64,000 bases of DNA from contig DAIPYJ010000009.1 in assembly GCA_036782775.1 (NCBI GenBank), forward strand, positions 1 to 64,000, read 5' to 3'. The notes beneath the pieces were generated by a model, which searched no databases, had not been told where the DNA came from, and saw nothing but the letters and a program-made list of their open reading frames with translations. Positions 24,789 to 33,623 of the stretch are shown here, in pieces (the first letter of the stretch is position 1; each line of letters starts with the position of its first letter). Source of the DNA: CF-13 sp036782775 (GTDB lineage: Bacteria; Chloroflexota; Dormibacteria; CF-121). The translations under genes and the position numbers were made by a program.

Positions 24789-25671
24789 CGCGCGTGACGA
24801 TGTCCGAACCCCGAAGGGTGAGAACCGGAATGCGCTTGGCGGTTCGGCAACTTACTTCACCCTGGCCGCCCGGCTTTTTGCGCCGGTCTCCGTCGTGGCG
24901 ACGGCGGGCAATGACTTCATGCCGGTGTTCGAGAAGGCGATGAACGGCACCGGGGCCGATCTCCGCAGCGTGTCGACCTCGGACCTCCCCACGTATCACT
25001 GGCAGGCCGAACACGACTATGAGACCGGCACCACGCGGAACGAGCACTCGGATCAGGGCGCCTATCGAACCTTCGAACCGGTGCTCACGCCGGACCAGCG
25101 AATCATCCCGATCATCTTCCTCGGGAGCATGGAGCCACGCCATCAGCTTCGCGTCCTGGACCAATTGGATCGTCCCTGGCTGGTCGCCGGGGACACGATG
25201 AAGGAGTACATCTGGCATGCGCCGGACGCGCTCGCTCCAGTGCTCGAGCGCCTGGACTACCTCTTTCTCAATGCCTCGGAGGCGATCGCCTTGTCAGCCG
25301 CCGAGAGGCTCGACGAGGCGACGGCAATCCTCCGGCATCGGTATCGGTTGCGAGGCCTGATCATCAAAGAGGGCCGGCGTGGGGCGACCCTGTACCGCCA
25401 AGACGTCGAGCTGCATCTTCCGGCCTTGCCGGTCGACCCGCCGACCGACCCCACGGGAGCCGGCGACGCCGTCGCGGCGGGCTTCCTCGGGTGCCTGGCG
25501 GAGCGCCAGTCCGAGGATGAAGCGTCGCTTCGGCTGGCTCTGGCCTACGCGATGGTGATGGCCTCGTACGCCATCGAGGACTTCGGCATCCGCGGCCTGC
25601 AACGAGTTTCGCGCCAGGACATCGAGGCACGCATGACGTCGATGGCCTGGGAGGCGCAACCAGCTTCATGA
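24745..25671 (+). CDS. PfkB-family carbohydrate/nucleoside kinase
   Basis: About 308 residues from GTG 24745 (VTAGSPWPLLVAGSIARDD). A ribokinase-type N-terminus (NALGGSATYFTLAARLF) leads to a C-terminal anion hole and catalytic base in DPTGAGDAVAAGFLG. GGAGAG at 24727-24732 is the likely ribosome-binding site. The gene overlaps the macrodomain gene as ATGA, so the two are translationally coupled. The substrate is unknown; a ribose or nucleoside substrate is plausible given the ADP-ribose-binding partner. Confidence 0.84.
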   Translation: MTAGSPWPLLVAGSIARDDVRTPKGENRNALGGSATYFTLAARLFAPVSVVATAGNDFMPVFEKAMNGTGADLRSVSTSDLPTYHWQAEHDYETGTTRNEHSDQGAYRTFEPVLTPDQRIIPIIFLGSMEPRHQLRVLDQLDRPWLVAGDTMKEYIWHAPDALAPVLERLDYLFLNASEAIALSAAERLDEATAILRHRYRLRGLIIKEGRRGATLYRQDVELHLPALPVDPPTDPTGAGDAVAAGFLGCLAERQSEDEASLRLALAYAMVMASYAIEDFGIRGLQRVSRQDIEARMTSMAWEAQPAS

Positions 25672-26195
25672 GCTGGCGGATCCACGGCGTGATGATCGAA
25701 GTGGTCGAGGGCGATCTCACGACGCAGGACGTCGACGCCATCGTCAACGCCGCCAACAACGATCTCCAGCTGGGCGGCGGTGTCGCGGGGGCGATCGCGC
25801 GAGCGGGAGGCCCGGAGATTCAACGCGAATGTGACCGGATCGGCTCGATTGCGGTCGGCGATGCGGCCATCACCGGTGGCGGGAAGCTCAAGGCACCGCA
25901 CGTCATTCACGCCGCCAGCATGCATTTGGGCGGGCGGACGACGGCGGAGGCCCTGCGCCGGTCCACCCGGCGCAGCCTGGAGATCGCCCGCGAGCACAAG
26001 CTGCGCTCGATGGCGTTTCCAGCGGTGGGTACCGGGATCGCCCGGTTTCCGCTGGAGGAGTGCGCCCGGATCATGATCGAAGAAGTCGTCACGCATGCCA
26101 GAGCCGGTACGTCGTTGACCGAGGTCCGGTTCGTCCTGTTCGGCAAAGAGGCGGACACGGCGTTTCGGCAGGAAGCCGAGCGACAGCTCAGCTGA
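25668..26195 (+). CDS. Macrodomain protein (ADP-ribose / O-acetyl-ADP-ribose binding)
   Basis: 175 residues. IEVVEGDLTTQDVDAIVNAA, NNDLQLGGGVAGAIARAGG and FPAVGTGIARFP are the ADP-ribose-binding loops of the MacroD/YmdB class, with the Asn-Asn and Gly-rich catalytic loop intact. Such proteins remove ADP-ribose from proteins or hydrolyse O-acetyl-ADP-ribose. The start overlaps the PfkB stop; an internal ATG at 25692 is an alternative. The 3' end overlaps the convergent NRAMP gene by 8 bases. Confidence 0.88.
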   Translation: MSWRIHGVMIEVVEGDLTTQDVDAIVNAANNDLQLGGGVAGAIARAGGPEIQRECDRIGSIAVGDAAITGGGKLKAPHVIHAASMHLGGRTTAEALRRSTRRSLEIAREHKLRSMAFPAVGTGIARFPLEECARIMIEEVVTHARAGTSLTEVRFVLFGKEADTAFRQEAERQLS

Positions 26196-27486
26196 AGAGG
26201 CGCGGCAGGAAGATCGAGGCGAGGAAGGCGAGCGTGACAAAGGACAGGAAGATGAGGACGAGGCCGCTATAGAGGTTGAAAAGGGGACTGTTGGCATAGC
26301 GCCCCATGATCCGCTTGTCGTTCGCAAGCAACATCAAGATGGGCAGCAGCAGCGGCAGCATCATGCCGTTGACGATATTGGGCAGGTTGGTGATCAGAAC
26401 CAGCGGCGCTCCCGGGATCAAGGCGATCGCGGCACCGATCACGATCATGGTCGTGTAGATGGTTACGAAAGCCGGCGCCTCCCGAAATGACTTGTCGATG
26501 CCGCGTTCCCAACCAAACGCTTCCGTGATGGCATAGGTCGTCGACAGCGGCAGCACGGACGCCGCCATCAGCGAAGCGTTGAGCAGGCCGACGGCAAAGA
26601 GCTGCTCAGCGTATTGCCCGGCGAGCGGTTTTAGCGCCAGCGCGATCTTCGAGAACGCCGAGGGATCACCAGGGTCGACATGGACCTGATGGACAAACAC
26701 CGTCGCCCCGGTGGCGACGATGATGAAAAAGGCAACGACGTTGAGGGCGAGGATGCCCGTATAGGTATCAACCCGCTCCAGGGGAAGCTCGCTTGGATGC
26801 AGGCCCTTGTCCGCCACATTTGATTGCTGGAAGAAGGCCATCCAGGGCGTGATGGTGGTGCCGACGATGGTGATGAAGATCAGCAGATAGGCGGCGCTGA
26901 GATGAAAGGTCGGCACCACCGTATGCTTCGCCACCTGGTTCCAGTTCGGGTGCGCCAGGAAGGCGGAGACGATATAGGCGACGAACACCAGGCTGAGCAG
27001 CAAGAGAATGCGCTCGACGACCCGGAACGATCCTCGTAAGACCAGGAACCAGACCACGAAGGCAGCCACCGGAATCGCCAGGTAACGAGCGGCGGTCCCG
27101 AACAGCAGCTGTGAGGCACCCGCGATCCCGGCAAACTCCGCAACCGTGGTCGCGGCATTGGCGATGAAGAGCATGATCATCACCGCCAACGTCGGCGTCA
27201 CGCCGAAGCGCTCCCGGATCAGGTCGGAGAGCCCCTTGCCGGTCACCGTCCCCATGCGTGCCACCATCTCTTGAATCGCCGCCAGGCAGACGGCCGTCAC
27301 GATCAGCAGCCAGAGCAGGTTGTAACCGAACTGGGAGCCGGCCAGCGCGTAGCCGGTGACGCCGGTTGCATCGTTGTCGACCGTGCCCGTGATCACGCCC
27401 GGCCCGATCACCGACAGCAGCAGGAGCAGGCGCGCCCGGCGACTGCGAAAGAGGGCCATGGGTCGGTCGAGAGAGGCGCGGTCCAT
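26188..27486 (-). CDS. NRAMP-family divalent metal transporter with non-canonical metal site
   Basis: 432 residues with about eleven membrane segments. The family layout is clear (GPGVITGTVDNDATGVTGY in TM1; RMGTVTGKGLSDLIRERFG after TM2). The metal-site motifs differ from Mn/Fe NRAMPs: TM1 DPGN reads DNDA, and TM6 MPH reads TPW in GTTITPWMAFFQQS, so the soft-metal methionine and the histidine are missing. Loss of that methionine is known in NRAMP-related Mg transporters. The partner gene upstream carries MgtE-type Mg-sensing domains, so Mg transport is a reasonable inference. Confidence 0.85.
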   Translation of the reverse strand: MDRASLDRPMALFRSRRARLLLLLSVIGPGVITGTVDNDATGVTGYALAGSQFGYNLLWLLIVTAVCLAAIQEMVARMGTVTGKGLSDLIRERFGVTPTLAVMIMLFIANAATTVAEFAGIAGASQLLFGTAARYLAIPVAAFVVWFLVLRGSFRVVERILLLLSLVFVAYIVSAFLAHPNWNQVAKHTVVPTFHLSAAYLLIFITIVGTTITPWMAFFQQSNVADKGLHPSELPLERVDTYTGILALNVVAFFIIVATGATVFVHQVHVDPGDPSAFSKIALALKPLAGQYAEQLFAVGLLNASLMAASVLPLSTTYAITEAFGWERGIDKSFREAPAFVTIYTTMIVIGAAIALIPGAPLVLITNLPNIVNGMMLPLLLPILMLLANDKRIMGRYANSPLFNLYSGLVLIFLSFVTLAFLASIFLPRLFS

Positions 27487-27494
27487 CGACCGCG

Positions 27495-28748
27495 TTAGAA
27501 CATTCTTCGCCTGCGCCCGCCACCCCTGGCCGGCAGGACGCGTTCCATCACATCATCGACGGTGACGATGCCCTGGATGCGGTTGTGCTGATCGACGACG
27601 GGAACCGCAAGCAGGTTGTACTTCTCCATGATCTCGCCGACATCCCGCGGGCTCGCGTCAAGCCCGACCGAGAGGATGTTCTTGATCATGAAATCGCGGA
27701 TCATCGTCTCCGGCTTGACCACGATCAGATCACGCAGCGAAAGTACGCCGAGCAGGTGTTCCTCTTCATCAACCACGTAGACGTAGTAAATCGATTCGGC
27801 ATCAGGTTCCAGCTCCCGAAGCCGGTCGATGGCCCGCGCCGCGGTCAGCGTGTGCTGGATCGCCACGTACTCGGTGGTCATCAGCCCGCCCGCCGTGTCC
27901 TCCCGGTAATTGAGGAGCTCTTCGACATCCTCCGCCTCGTCGTCCTCCATCTTTTGCAGCAGCTGCTGGGCCCGCTCCGGTGGCATGTCGGCCAGCAGGT
28001 CGGCCACCTCGTCGGGCGCCATCGCCTCGAGGATGTCCGAGGCTCGCTCGACGTCGAGGCGCTCGAGGATCGACGCCTGGGTCTGCGGCTCGTCGATCTC
28101 TTCGAGGGTCTCGGCCGCCTTTTCGTCGTCGAGGGCGGCGAAAACCGCGTTGCGATCCTCGGGGCTCAGCTCGTTCACGATGTCGGCGATGTCGGCAGGA
28201 TGCAGCTTGGCAAGCTTGGTATGGGCAATCCGCAATTTGACTGAGCTGACGTCGCTCTTGACGGGGTCGACCGCCTCCCAGGAGATCAACTTCTGCGGCC
28301 AATCGAGGCCGAACATCGAGGTAAGGCGGCGCCCCGCGCCTTCCAGGCTCACCCGTCGCGCCAGGCCGCGGCTGCCGATGTCGACGCCGACCAACAGCAT
28401 GTTCCCGTCGATCTGGGAAAGCTGCAGGTCGTTGACGCGCACGACGCGCCTGCCGTCCATGTCGACGATCTGCTTGTCGAGCACCTGGCGCGCCAGCCAG
28501 AGCTCGGTGTCGGCCCGGCTGTGCGGCTGCAGCGATGCGGCTTCGACTTTGAGGCTGAGCTCCTTGTTGTCCCAGCTGCGCACGACGGACCAGTCGATCG
28601 AACGCAGCTTGCGGTTGCCCTTGAGGATGACGCCGGTGACGCGAGGGAAGGGCTCCGTCATCACGACGACCAGGTCGCGGACGCGACCCACCCGATGCTG
28701 TCGAAGATCGACGACCTCAGCGTTGAGAAAATCGCTGAGGAAGATCAA
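27495..28748 (-). CDS. PRC-barrel / MgtE_N / CBS-pair cytoplasmic regulator
   Basis: 417 residues, no membrane segments. Two PRC-barrel-like modules (about 1-70 and 80-150) precede an MgtE N-terminal superhelix (HPADIADIVNELSPEDRNAV, then repeats ending LLADMPPERAQQLLQ) and a CBS pair (EDTAGGLMTTEYVAIQHTLT and RDFMIKNILSVGLDASPRD). This is the Mg-sensing half of MgtE without its membrane channel. TTG 28748 is 3 bases after the fabF stop, and the NRAMP gene starts 8 bases downstream. It probably gates or regulates that transporter (inference). Confidence 0.84.
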   Translation of the reverse strand: MIFLSDFLNAEVVDLRQHRVGRVRDLVVVMTEPFPRVTGVILKGNRKLRSIDWSVVRSWDNKELSLKVEAASLQPHSRADTELWLARQVLDKQIVDMDGRRVVRVNDLQLSQIDGNMLLVGVDIGSRGLARRVSLEGAGRRLTSMFGLDWPQKLISWEAVDPVKSDVSSVKLRIAHTKLAKLHPADIADIVNELSPEDRNAVFAALDDEKAAETLEEIDEPQTQASILERLDVERASDILEAMAPDEVADLLADMPPERAQQLLQKMEDDEAEDVEELLNYREDTAGGLMTTEYVAIQHTLTAARAIDRLRELEPDAESIYYVYVVDEEEHLLGVLSLRDLIVVKPETMIRDFMIKNILSVGLDASPRDVGEIMEKYNLLAVPVVDQHNRIQGIVTVDDVMERVLPARGGGRRRRMF

Positions 28749-28751
28749 ACC

Positions 28752-29999
28752 TCAGCCCCGAAACTGCTTGAACAGCAGCGAAACGTTGTGACCGCCGAAT
28801 CCAAATGAATTGGATAGTGCGAGCTTGATGTCGAGTTCGCGAGCGCCCTCGGGAATGTAGTCGAGATCGCACTGCGGATCCGGGTGCTCGAGATTGATGG
28901 TCGGCGGTGCGACCCCTTCCGCGATCGCCTTGACGCTGATCACCGCTTCCACAGCCCCGGCGGCGCCCAGGAGATGGCCCAGCATCGATTTGGTCGAGCT
29001 GATCGGAACCTTGTAGGCGGCATCGCCGAAGACATCTTTGAAGGCGAGGGTTTCCGCCACATCACCCAGCTGGGTCGCCGTGCCGTGCGCGTTGATATAG
29101 CTCACGTCCGCGGGCGCGATCTTGGCTTTTTCCAGCGTTCGCTTCATGGCCAGCGCGGCTCCGGCGCCGACCGGGTCTGGGGCGGTGATGTGGCTGGCAT
29201 CCGCCGTGGCTGCATAGCCGATCAGCTCGGCGATGATCGGCGCGCCGCGCTTGGCTGCCGACTGCAGTTCCTCGAGGATGAGAATGCCGGCGCCTTCGCC
29301 CATGACAAAGCCGTCGCGCTCGACATCAAATGGGCAGCTTGCTTTCGCCGGCTCGACCTGGCGTGTGGAGACGGCCCGGCTGGCGCAAAAGGCCGCCAGC
29401 GCCAGGGGGGTGACGCAGGCCTCGCTTCCCCCGGCGATCATCGCCGTCGCGTCGCCCCGGCGAATCGCCTCGAACGCTTCGCCAATCGCGTGCGCACCCG
29501 ACGAGCACGCGGACACCGTGGAGTAGTTCGGCCCGCGCACGCCGGTGGCAATCGAGACCTGGCCCGCGCCCATGTCGGCGATCATCCGCGGCACGGTGAA
29601 GGGGCTGACACGTGACGGCCCTCGCTCTCTCAGGATGGTGAGCGCCTCTTCGATCTCCTCGAGGCCACCGATGGCGCTCCCGACGATGACGCCGATCTGG
29701 TCACGAGTGGATTCGGAAATCTCGAGGCCCGATTCCTTCAGCGCCTCGTTGGTCGCGACCATGGCGAACTGGACGAATCGGGACATATGGCGGGCAGCCT
29801 TTCGATCGAGTGACGTCTCCGGCTTGAAATCGACCACCTCGCTCGCGACCTGGCTTGGCGTTGCCGAGGGGTCGAAGGCCTGGATCCGCCGGACGCCGGA
29901 TTTGCCTGCCTTCACCGCCTCCCAGGTCTCGCGGGTGTTGTGCCCGAGGGCAGTGATGGAGCCGGTCCCGGTCACGACCACGCGCGTGCCATTTACCAT
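28752..29999 (-). CDS. fabF: 3-oxoacyl-[ACP] synthase II (copy 1)
   Basis: 415 residues from ATG 29999. The Cys-His-His triad is intact: VSACSSGAHAIG, NAHGTATQLGD and GHLLGAAGAVEA. Elongates acyl-ACP by condensation with malonyl-ACP. The start overlaps the stop of the FabH-like gene by 7 bases, so the two are coupled and may function as a pair, much as KS and chain-length-factor pairs do. Another 98 in-frame codons upstream lie within the FabH-like gene and are rejected. Confidence 0.93.
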   Translation of the reverse strand: MVNGTRVVVTGTGSITALGHNTRETWEAVKAGKSGVRRIQAFDPSATPSQVASEVVDFKPETSLDRKAARHMSRFVQFAMVATNEALKESGLEISESTRDQIGVIVGSAIGGLEEIEEALTILRERGPSRVSPFTVPRMIADMGAGQVSIATGVRGPNYSTVSACSSGAHAIGEAFEAIRRGDATAMIAGGSEACVTPLALAAFCASRAVSTRQVEPAKASCPFDVERDGFVMGEGAGILILEELQSAAKRGAPIIAELIGYAATADASHITAPDPVGAGAALAMKRTLEKAKIAPADVSYINAHGTATQLGDVAETLAFKDVFGDAAYKVPISSTKSMLGHLLGAAGAVEAVISVKAIAEGVAPPTINLEHPDPQCDLDYIPEGARELDIKLALSNSFGFGGHNVSLLFKQFRG

Positions 30000-30943
30000 G
30001 CCCGAACTCCGGTGTCGCTCCAGCGAAGGCAGGCTGCCGCCCAGACCGGCCCGCTGCCGCATTCGAGCATCAGCACCGTCATCCCCTGCTTCAACCGCCC
30101 GCTTTCGGCCGCATCGTAAAGCGCGGCCAGCGGCGCGGCCGCAAGCAAGTCTCCGTAGCGCGATGAATCGAGCAGGAGCCGCCCGGCATCGATACCAGCG
30201 GCGTTCGCCCAGGAATGCATCGCATCGGGAGCGGCCTGATCGGCAAGCACGAGGTCGACATCCGCTAGCCCGAGCCCGGCGCGGCGCAAGCACTGGCTGA
30301 CGCCGTCGCGTAGACCGTCGAGCATGCCGCCGACATCGCCGCCGCCATTGCGGTCGTCGCCGGCGCGCGCACGGGCTGCGCCACCGATGACCGTCGACAG
30401 CACGCCGCCATTCCCGGCGGCTGCCCGCAGGACTGCGGCGCCGGCCGCGCGCCCCCTCACGCGTGATCCCTGCCCAGGCAGGTCGACGAGTTGATTGTCC
30501 GAGTCGGCTCCAATCAGCAGAACCGCTTTCGAGTCCTCACCAACGTAGCGAATCGCGACATCGAGTGCCGTCAGCAGGCTCGCCTGCGCGGCATAGAGGT
30601 CGAAGGCCGCCACCATAGGGAGCTTGAGCTCCGTCTGTACCAGGCAAGCGGTCGAGGGCCACAGCACATCGGGACTCGCCGTCCCTACCACGATCATCCC
30701 GATGTCGCTCGCGTTCGCCCCGGCCGCATCTAACGCCGCGCGGGCCGCGCCTGCGGCGAGGGAGGCGGTGGTGATGCCATGCTCAGCCTGGACGCGATAG
30801 GAGACGCCGCTGACATCGCTTCCGGTGACCCGCCGGGCGAGCGCCGCCGAGGATGGTGGTCGAGTGACGCCGATCCCAGCAATTGAGCCCAGGGCAGTCT
30901 GCGGGCGTGCATGCGCAAGGGAAGGCATGGAGGCCGAAGTCAC
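29993..30943 (-). CDS. FabH-like (KAS III fold) protein lacking the catalytic triad
   Basis: 316 residues with the thiolase fold of KAS III (IGMIVVGTASPD, then AAFDLYAAQASLLTALD). The catalytic Cys of the AACSG motif is replaced by Gln120, the His of HQAN by Asp235 (LADQAAPD) and the Asn of GNTSA by Asp265 (RYGDLLAAA). It cannot act as a normal condensing enzyme. Cys-to-Gln is the hallmark of decarboxylating KSQ domains, but those keep their histidines, so a structural or chain-length-factor-like role is equally possible. GTG 30943 is used; ATG 30928 is an alternative. Confidence 0.8.
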   Translation of the reverse strand: MTSASMPSLAHARPQTALGSIAGIGVTRPPSSAALARRVTGSDVSGVSYRVQAEHGITTASLAAGAARAALDAAGANASDIGMIVVGTASPDVLWPSTACLVQTELKLPMVAAFDLYAAQASLLTALDVAIRYVGEDSKAVLLIGADSDNQLVDLPGQGSRVRGRAAGAAVLRAAAGNGGVLSTVIGGAARARAGDDRNGGGDVGGMLDGLRDGVSQCLRRAGLGLADVDLVLADQAAPDAMHSWANAAGIDAGRLLLDSSRYGDLLAAAPLAALYDAAESGRLKQGMTVLMLECGSGPVWAAACLRWSDTGVRAW

Positions 30944-31166
30944 GCCTCATTCTAAGACCGCATATTCGCAGTGGTTACGCCGGCAGACTTCGAAGCCCAC
31001 GACATCGCCAATTGGGAAAATGTCGAAGGACCTGGCGCGCAGCGGCCCGTAACCAAGTCGGCCATTTCGGGATAGACGATCCGGACCCTAGAGGTTCGCT
31101 ATTGTATACACCAAAATTCGGGTTCCTTAGAAATGGAGCCCAATTCCAAGGAGATAGGAGGGAAGG

Positions 31167-31412
31167 ATGTCCGAAGCGAATTTCGACAAGTTCCGCAGCA
31201 TCATCGCCGAGCAGCTTGGGGTCGATGTCGAGAAGGTGACGCCGGAAGCCTCCTTCACCGAGGATTTGCAGGCCGACTCCCTCGATCTCGTTGAGCTGAT
31301 CATGGCCTTCGAGGAGGAATACGGCATGGAGATCTCCGACGAAGACGCCCAGAAGCTACGCACCGTGGGTGAGGCCTGGAATTACGTGAAAGGAAAGGTT
31401 TCTGTCGCCTGA
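31167..31412 (+). CDS. acpP: Acyl carrier protein
   Basis: 81 residues, acidic. The phosphopantetheine serine is S38 in LQADSLDLVELIM. The strong ribosome-binding site GGAGGGAAGG precedes ATG 31167. First gene of the plus-strand acpP-fabD-fabF cluster, divergent from the FabH-like gene across 223 bases that should hold both promoters (the AT-rich TATTGTATAC near 31100 is a candidate). Confidence 0.96.
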   Translation: MSEANFDKFRSIIAEQLGVDVEKVTPEASFTEDLQADSLDLVELIMAFEEEYGMEISDEDAQKLRTVGEAWNYVKGKVSVA

Positions 31413-32397
31413 GCCTGGCGCACCACTGAGCGGCCCCTCGCAACCGCGGTCGGTCGCGTTCGTCTTTCCAGGTCAGGGCTCGCAATACGTCGGCATGGGC
31501 AAGGCGCTGTGCGAGGTCTCGGAAACCGCCCGCCGTGTATTCCGCCGCGCCGATGAAATCCTCGGATTCGCGCTCAGCAAGCTATGTTTCGAGGGACCGG
31601 AGCCCGAGCTCAACGACACGATCAACGCCCAGCCCGCCATCCTGACGGTGAGCGTTGCCTGCCTCAGCGTCCTTCGCGAGCGCTGGCAGGCGACCGGCGA
31701 ATCTGTGGCCCCCCAATACGTCGCAGGGCACAGCCTGGGTGAGTTCACGGCGCTGGTCGCGGCCGACGTCATCGATTTCGATACCGCGCTCGTCCTGGTT
31801 CGCGAGCGGGGACGCCTGATGAAGGAAAACGGCCTGGAACGTCCGGGGGGGATGCTCGCCGTGATCGGTCTAGACCGCGATGCGCTGGAGGAAGTCGTCG
31901 CCGAAGCGGCCAGTGCGGGCGTGATCACGCTGGCGAACGCCAACTCGCCGGGGCAGTCGGTGCTGTCGGGCGAAGCCGCGGCACTCGATCGTGCTGCCGA
32001 GTTAGCGAAGGCACGAGGCGCCGCCCGCGTGGTGCGCCTGCCGATCACGATCGCCTCGCACTCGCCGCTGATGGCTCGAGCCGCGGCCCAGTTCAGTGAG
32101 ATTGTGGCCCGGCTGCCCCTGCGCCAACCGCGCATCCCGATCGTGGCCAACATCACCGGCCAGATCCTGACCAGCGCCGACGACATCCGCAAGGAACTCG
32201 GTGACCATATCCTCAAGCCGGTCCAGTGGACGGCCTCAGTCGTCGAGATGGTGACTCGGGGTAGCGCCGAGTTTCTCGAAATCGGCCCGGGTCAGGTGCT
32301 TACAGGGCTGATTCGACGCATCTCTCAGGAAGCTCGCGTGATTACGCTCAACGATCGCGAGCTGGCTCGGGCGCTGCCGCCGTCCCGGCTGGGATGA
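31402..32397 (+). CDS. fabD: Malonyl-CoA:ACP transacylase, apparent CTG start
   Basis: About 331 residues. FPGQGSQYVGMG (oxyanion glutamine), GHSLGEFTALVA (nucleophile serine) and SHSPLM (histidine) are intact. The first ATG in frame (31495) lies after FPGQGSQ and would delete part of the active site. No ATG, GTG or TTG exists between the upstream in-frame stop (31387) and that motif. CTG 31402, preceded by AGGAAAGG, is the best start, with CTG 31426 as second choice. It overlaps the acpP end by 11 bases. Transfers malonyl from CoA to ACP. Confidence 0.9.
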   Translation: MSPEPGAPLSGPSQPRSVAFVFPGQGSQYVGMGKALCEVSETARRVFRRADEILGFALSKLCFEGPEPELNDTINAQPAILTVSVACLSVLRERWQATGESVAPQYVAGHSLGEFTALVAADVIDFDTALVLVRERGRLMKENGLERPGGMLAVIGLDRDALEEVVAEAASAGVITLANANSPGQSVLSGEAAALDRAAELAKARGAARVVRLPITIASHSPLMARAAAQFSEIVARLPLRQPRIPIVANITGQILTSADDIRKELGDHILKPVQWTASVVEMVTRGSAEFLEIGPGQVLTGLIRRISQEARVITLNDRELARALPPSRLG

Positions 32398-33623
32398 AGC
32401 GCGTCGTCGTCACCGGAGTGGGCGCCGTCACGCCCGTTGGGCTCGATGCGCCGAGCACCTGGGCCGCCATGCTCGAGGGCCAGTCCGGCGTGGGCAAGGT
32501 GACCCAGTTCGACGCCAGCGAATATCCCGTGCAGATTGCCGGCGAAGTCAAAGGCTTCGACGCCACCGGACGAATCGAACCCAAAGAACTGCGCCGAATG
32601 GACCGCTACGCGCAGCTTGCCGTGATCTCGGCCCAGGAAGCGTGGGCCGATGCCGGTCTGGCCAAGGACGGCGTCCGGGACGAGATCGGCGTCGTCTACG
32701 GGAGTGCTGCCGGGGGCCTTGGCGTAATGCTCGAGCAGCAGCGAATCCTGACCGAGCGCGGGCTGAAGCGCGTGAGCCCGACCTTCATTCAGAACATGCT
32801 GACAGACACCGCATCCGGCCATATCGCGATTGCGTTGGGGCTTCGCGGCCCCAACATGGCTGTGGTATCCGCGTGCGCGACCGGCAGCGGCGCCGTGGGT
32901 GAGGCGTTCGAGACGGTCCGGCGCGGCGACGCCGCCGCCGTGATCTCCGGCGGGTCCGAGGCGGCGCTGGTGCCGTTGATCTATGCAGGGTTCTGCGCGA
33001 TGCGCGCCCTGGCGCAGCATGAAGATCCGACCCAGGCATCCCGACCGTTCGATCGAGACCGAAACGGCTTCGTGATCTCGGAGGGGGCGGGTGCCCTCGT
33101 GCTTGAGGAACTCGATCACGCCCGCGAGCGGGGGGCACGCATCTACGCCGAGGTGATCGGCTACGGCTCGAGCAATGACGCCTTCGACATGGCCGCGCCC
33201 GCCGGCGGCGACGGCGCCTACCTGACGATGGCCCGCGCGTTAAGAAAAGCCGAGCTCGAACCCGATCGCGTCAGCTATATCAACGCGCATGGGACCGGCA
33301 CGCCGCTCAATGACAAGTTCGAGACGGACGCCATCCATCGGGTCTTTGGCGAGCACGCCAAGCGGATGCCGGTGAGCAGCACCAAATCGATGACCGGGCA
33401 CATGATGGGGGCGTCGGGAGCCGTCGAGGCGGTGGTCTGCACGCTGGCGATCCGCGATCAGATCATTCCGCCGACCATCAACCTGCAGAACCCTGATCCG
33501 GAGTGCGATCTCGACTACGTCCCCGGTGAGGCGCGCCGCGCGGAGATCGACGTGGCGCTCTCGAACTCGTTCGGGCTGGGCGGCCACAACGCCAGCGTCA
33601 TCCTGGCGCGCTTCCAGGACTGA
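32394..33623 (+). CDS. fabF: 3-oxoacyl-[ACP] synthase II (copy 2)
   Basis: 409 residues with an intact triad: VSACATGSGAVGE, NAHGTGTPLND and GHMMGASGAVEA. ATG overlaps the fabD stop as ATGA, so acpP-fabD-fabF is one coupled operon. Second of three FabF paralogues; which one is the housekeeping elongase cannot be decided from sequence alone. Confidence 0.93.
   Translation: MKRVVVTGVGAVTPVGLDAPSTWAAMLEGQSGVGKVTQFDASEYPVQIAGEVKGFDATGRIEPKELRRMDRYAQLAVISAQEAWADAGLAKDGVRDEIGVVYGSAAGGLGVMLEQQRILTERGLKRVSPTFIQNMLTDTASGHIAIALGLRGPNMAVVSACATGSGAVGEAFETVRRGDAAAVISGGSEAALVPLIYAGFCAMRALAQHEDPTQASRPFDRDRNGFVISEGAGALVLEELDHARERGARIYAEVIGYGSSNDAFDMAAPAGGDGAYLTMARALRKAELEPDRVSYINAHGTGTPLNDKFETDAIHRVFGEHAKRMPVSSTKSMTGHMMGASGAVEAVVCTLAIRDQIIPPTINLQNPDPECDLDYVPGEARRAEIDVALSNSFGLGGHNASVILARFQD

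Noticed and set aside
27802..28302. Extra minus-strand frame within the MgtE_N/CBS gene
   Set aside because: Same-strand shifted frame inside a well-supported protein; Arg/Gly/Ala-rich shadow.
31495..32397. fabD starting at the first ATG
   Set aside because: Would remove FPGQGSQ, which contributes the oxyanion hole; the reading frame upstream encodes it intact.
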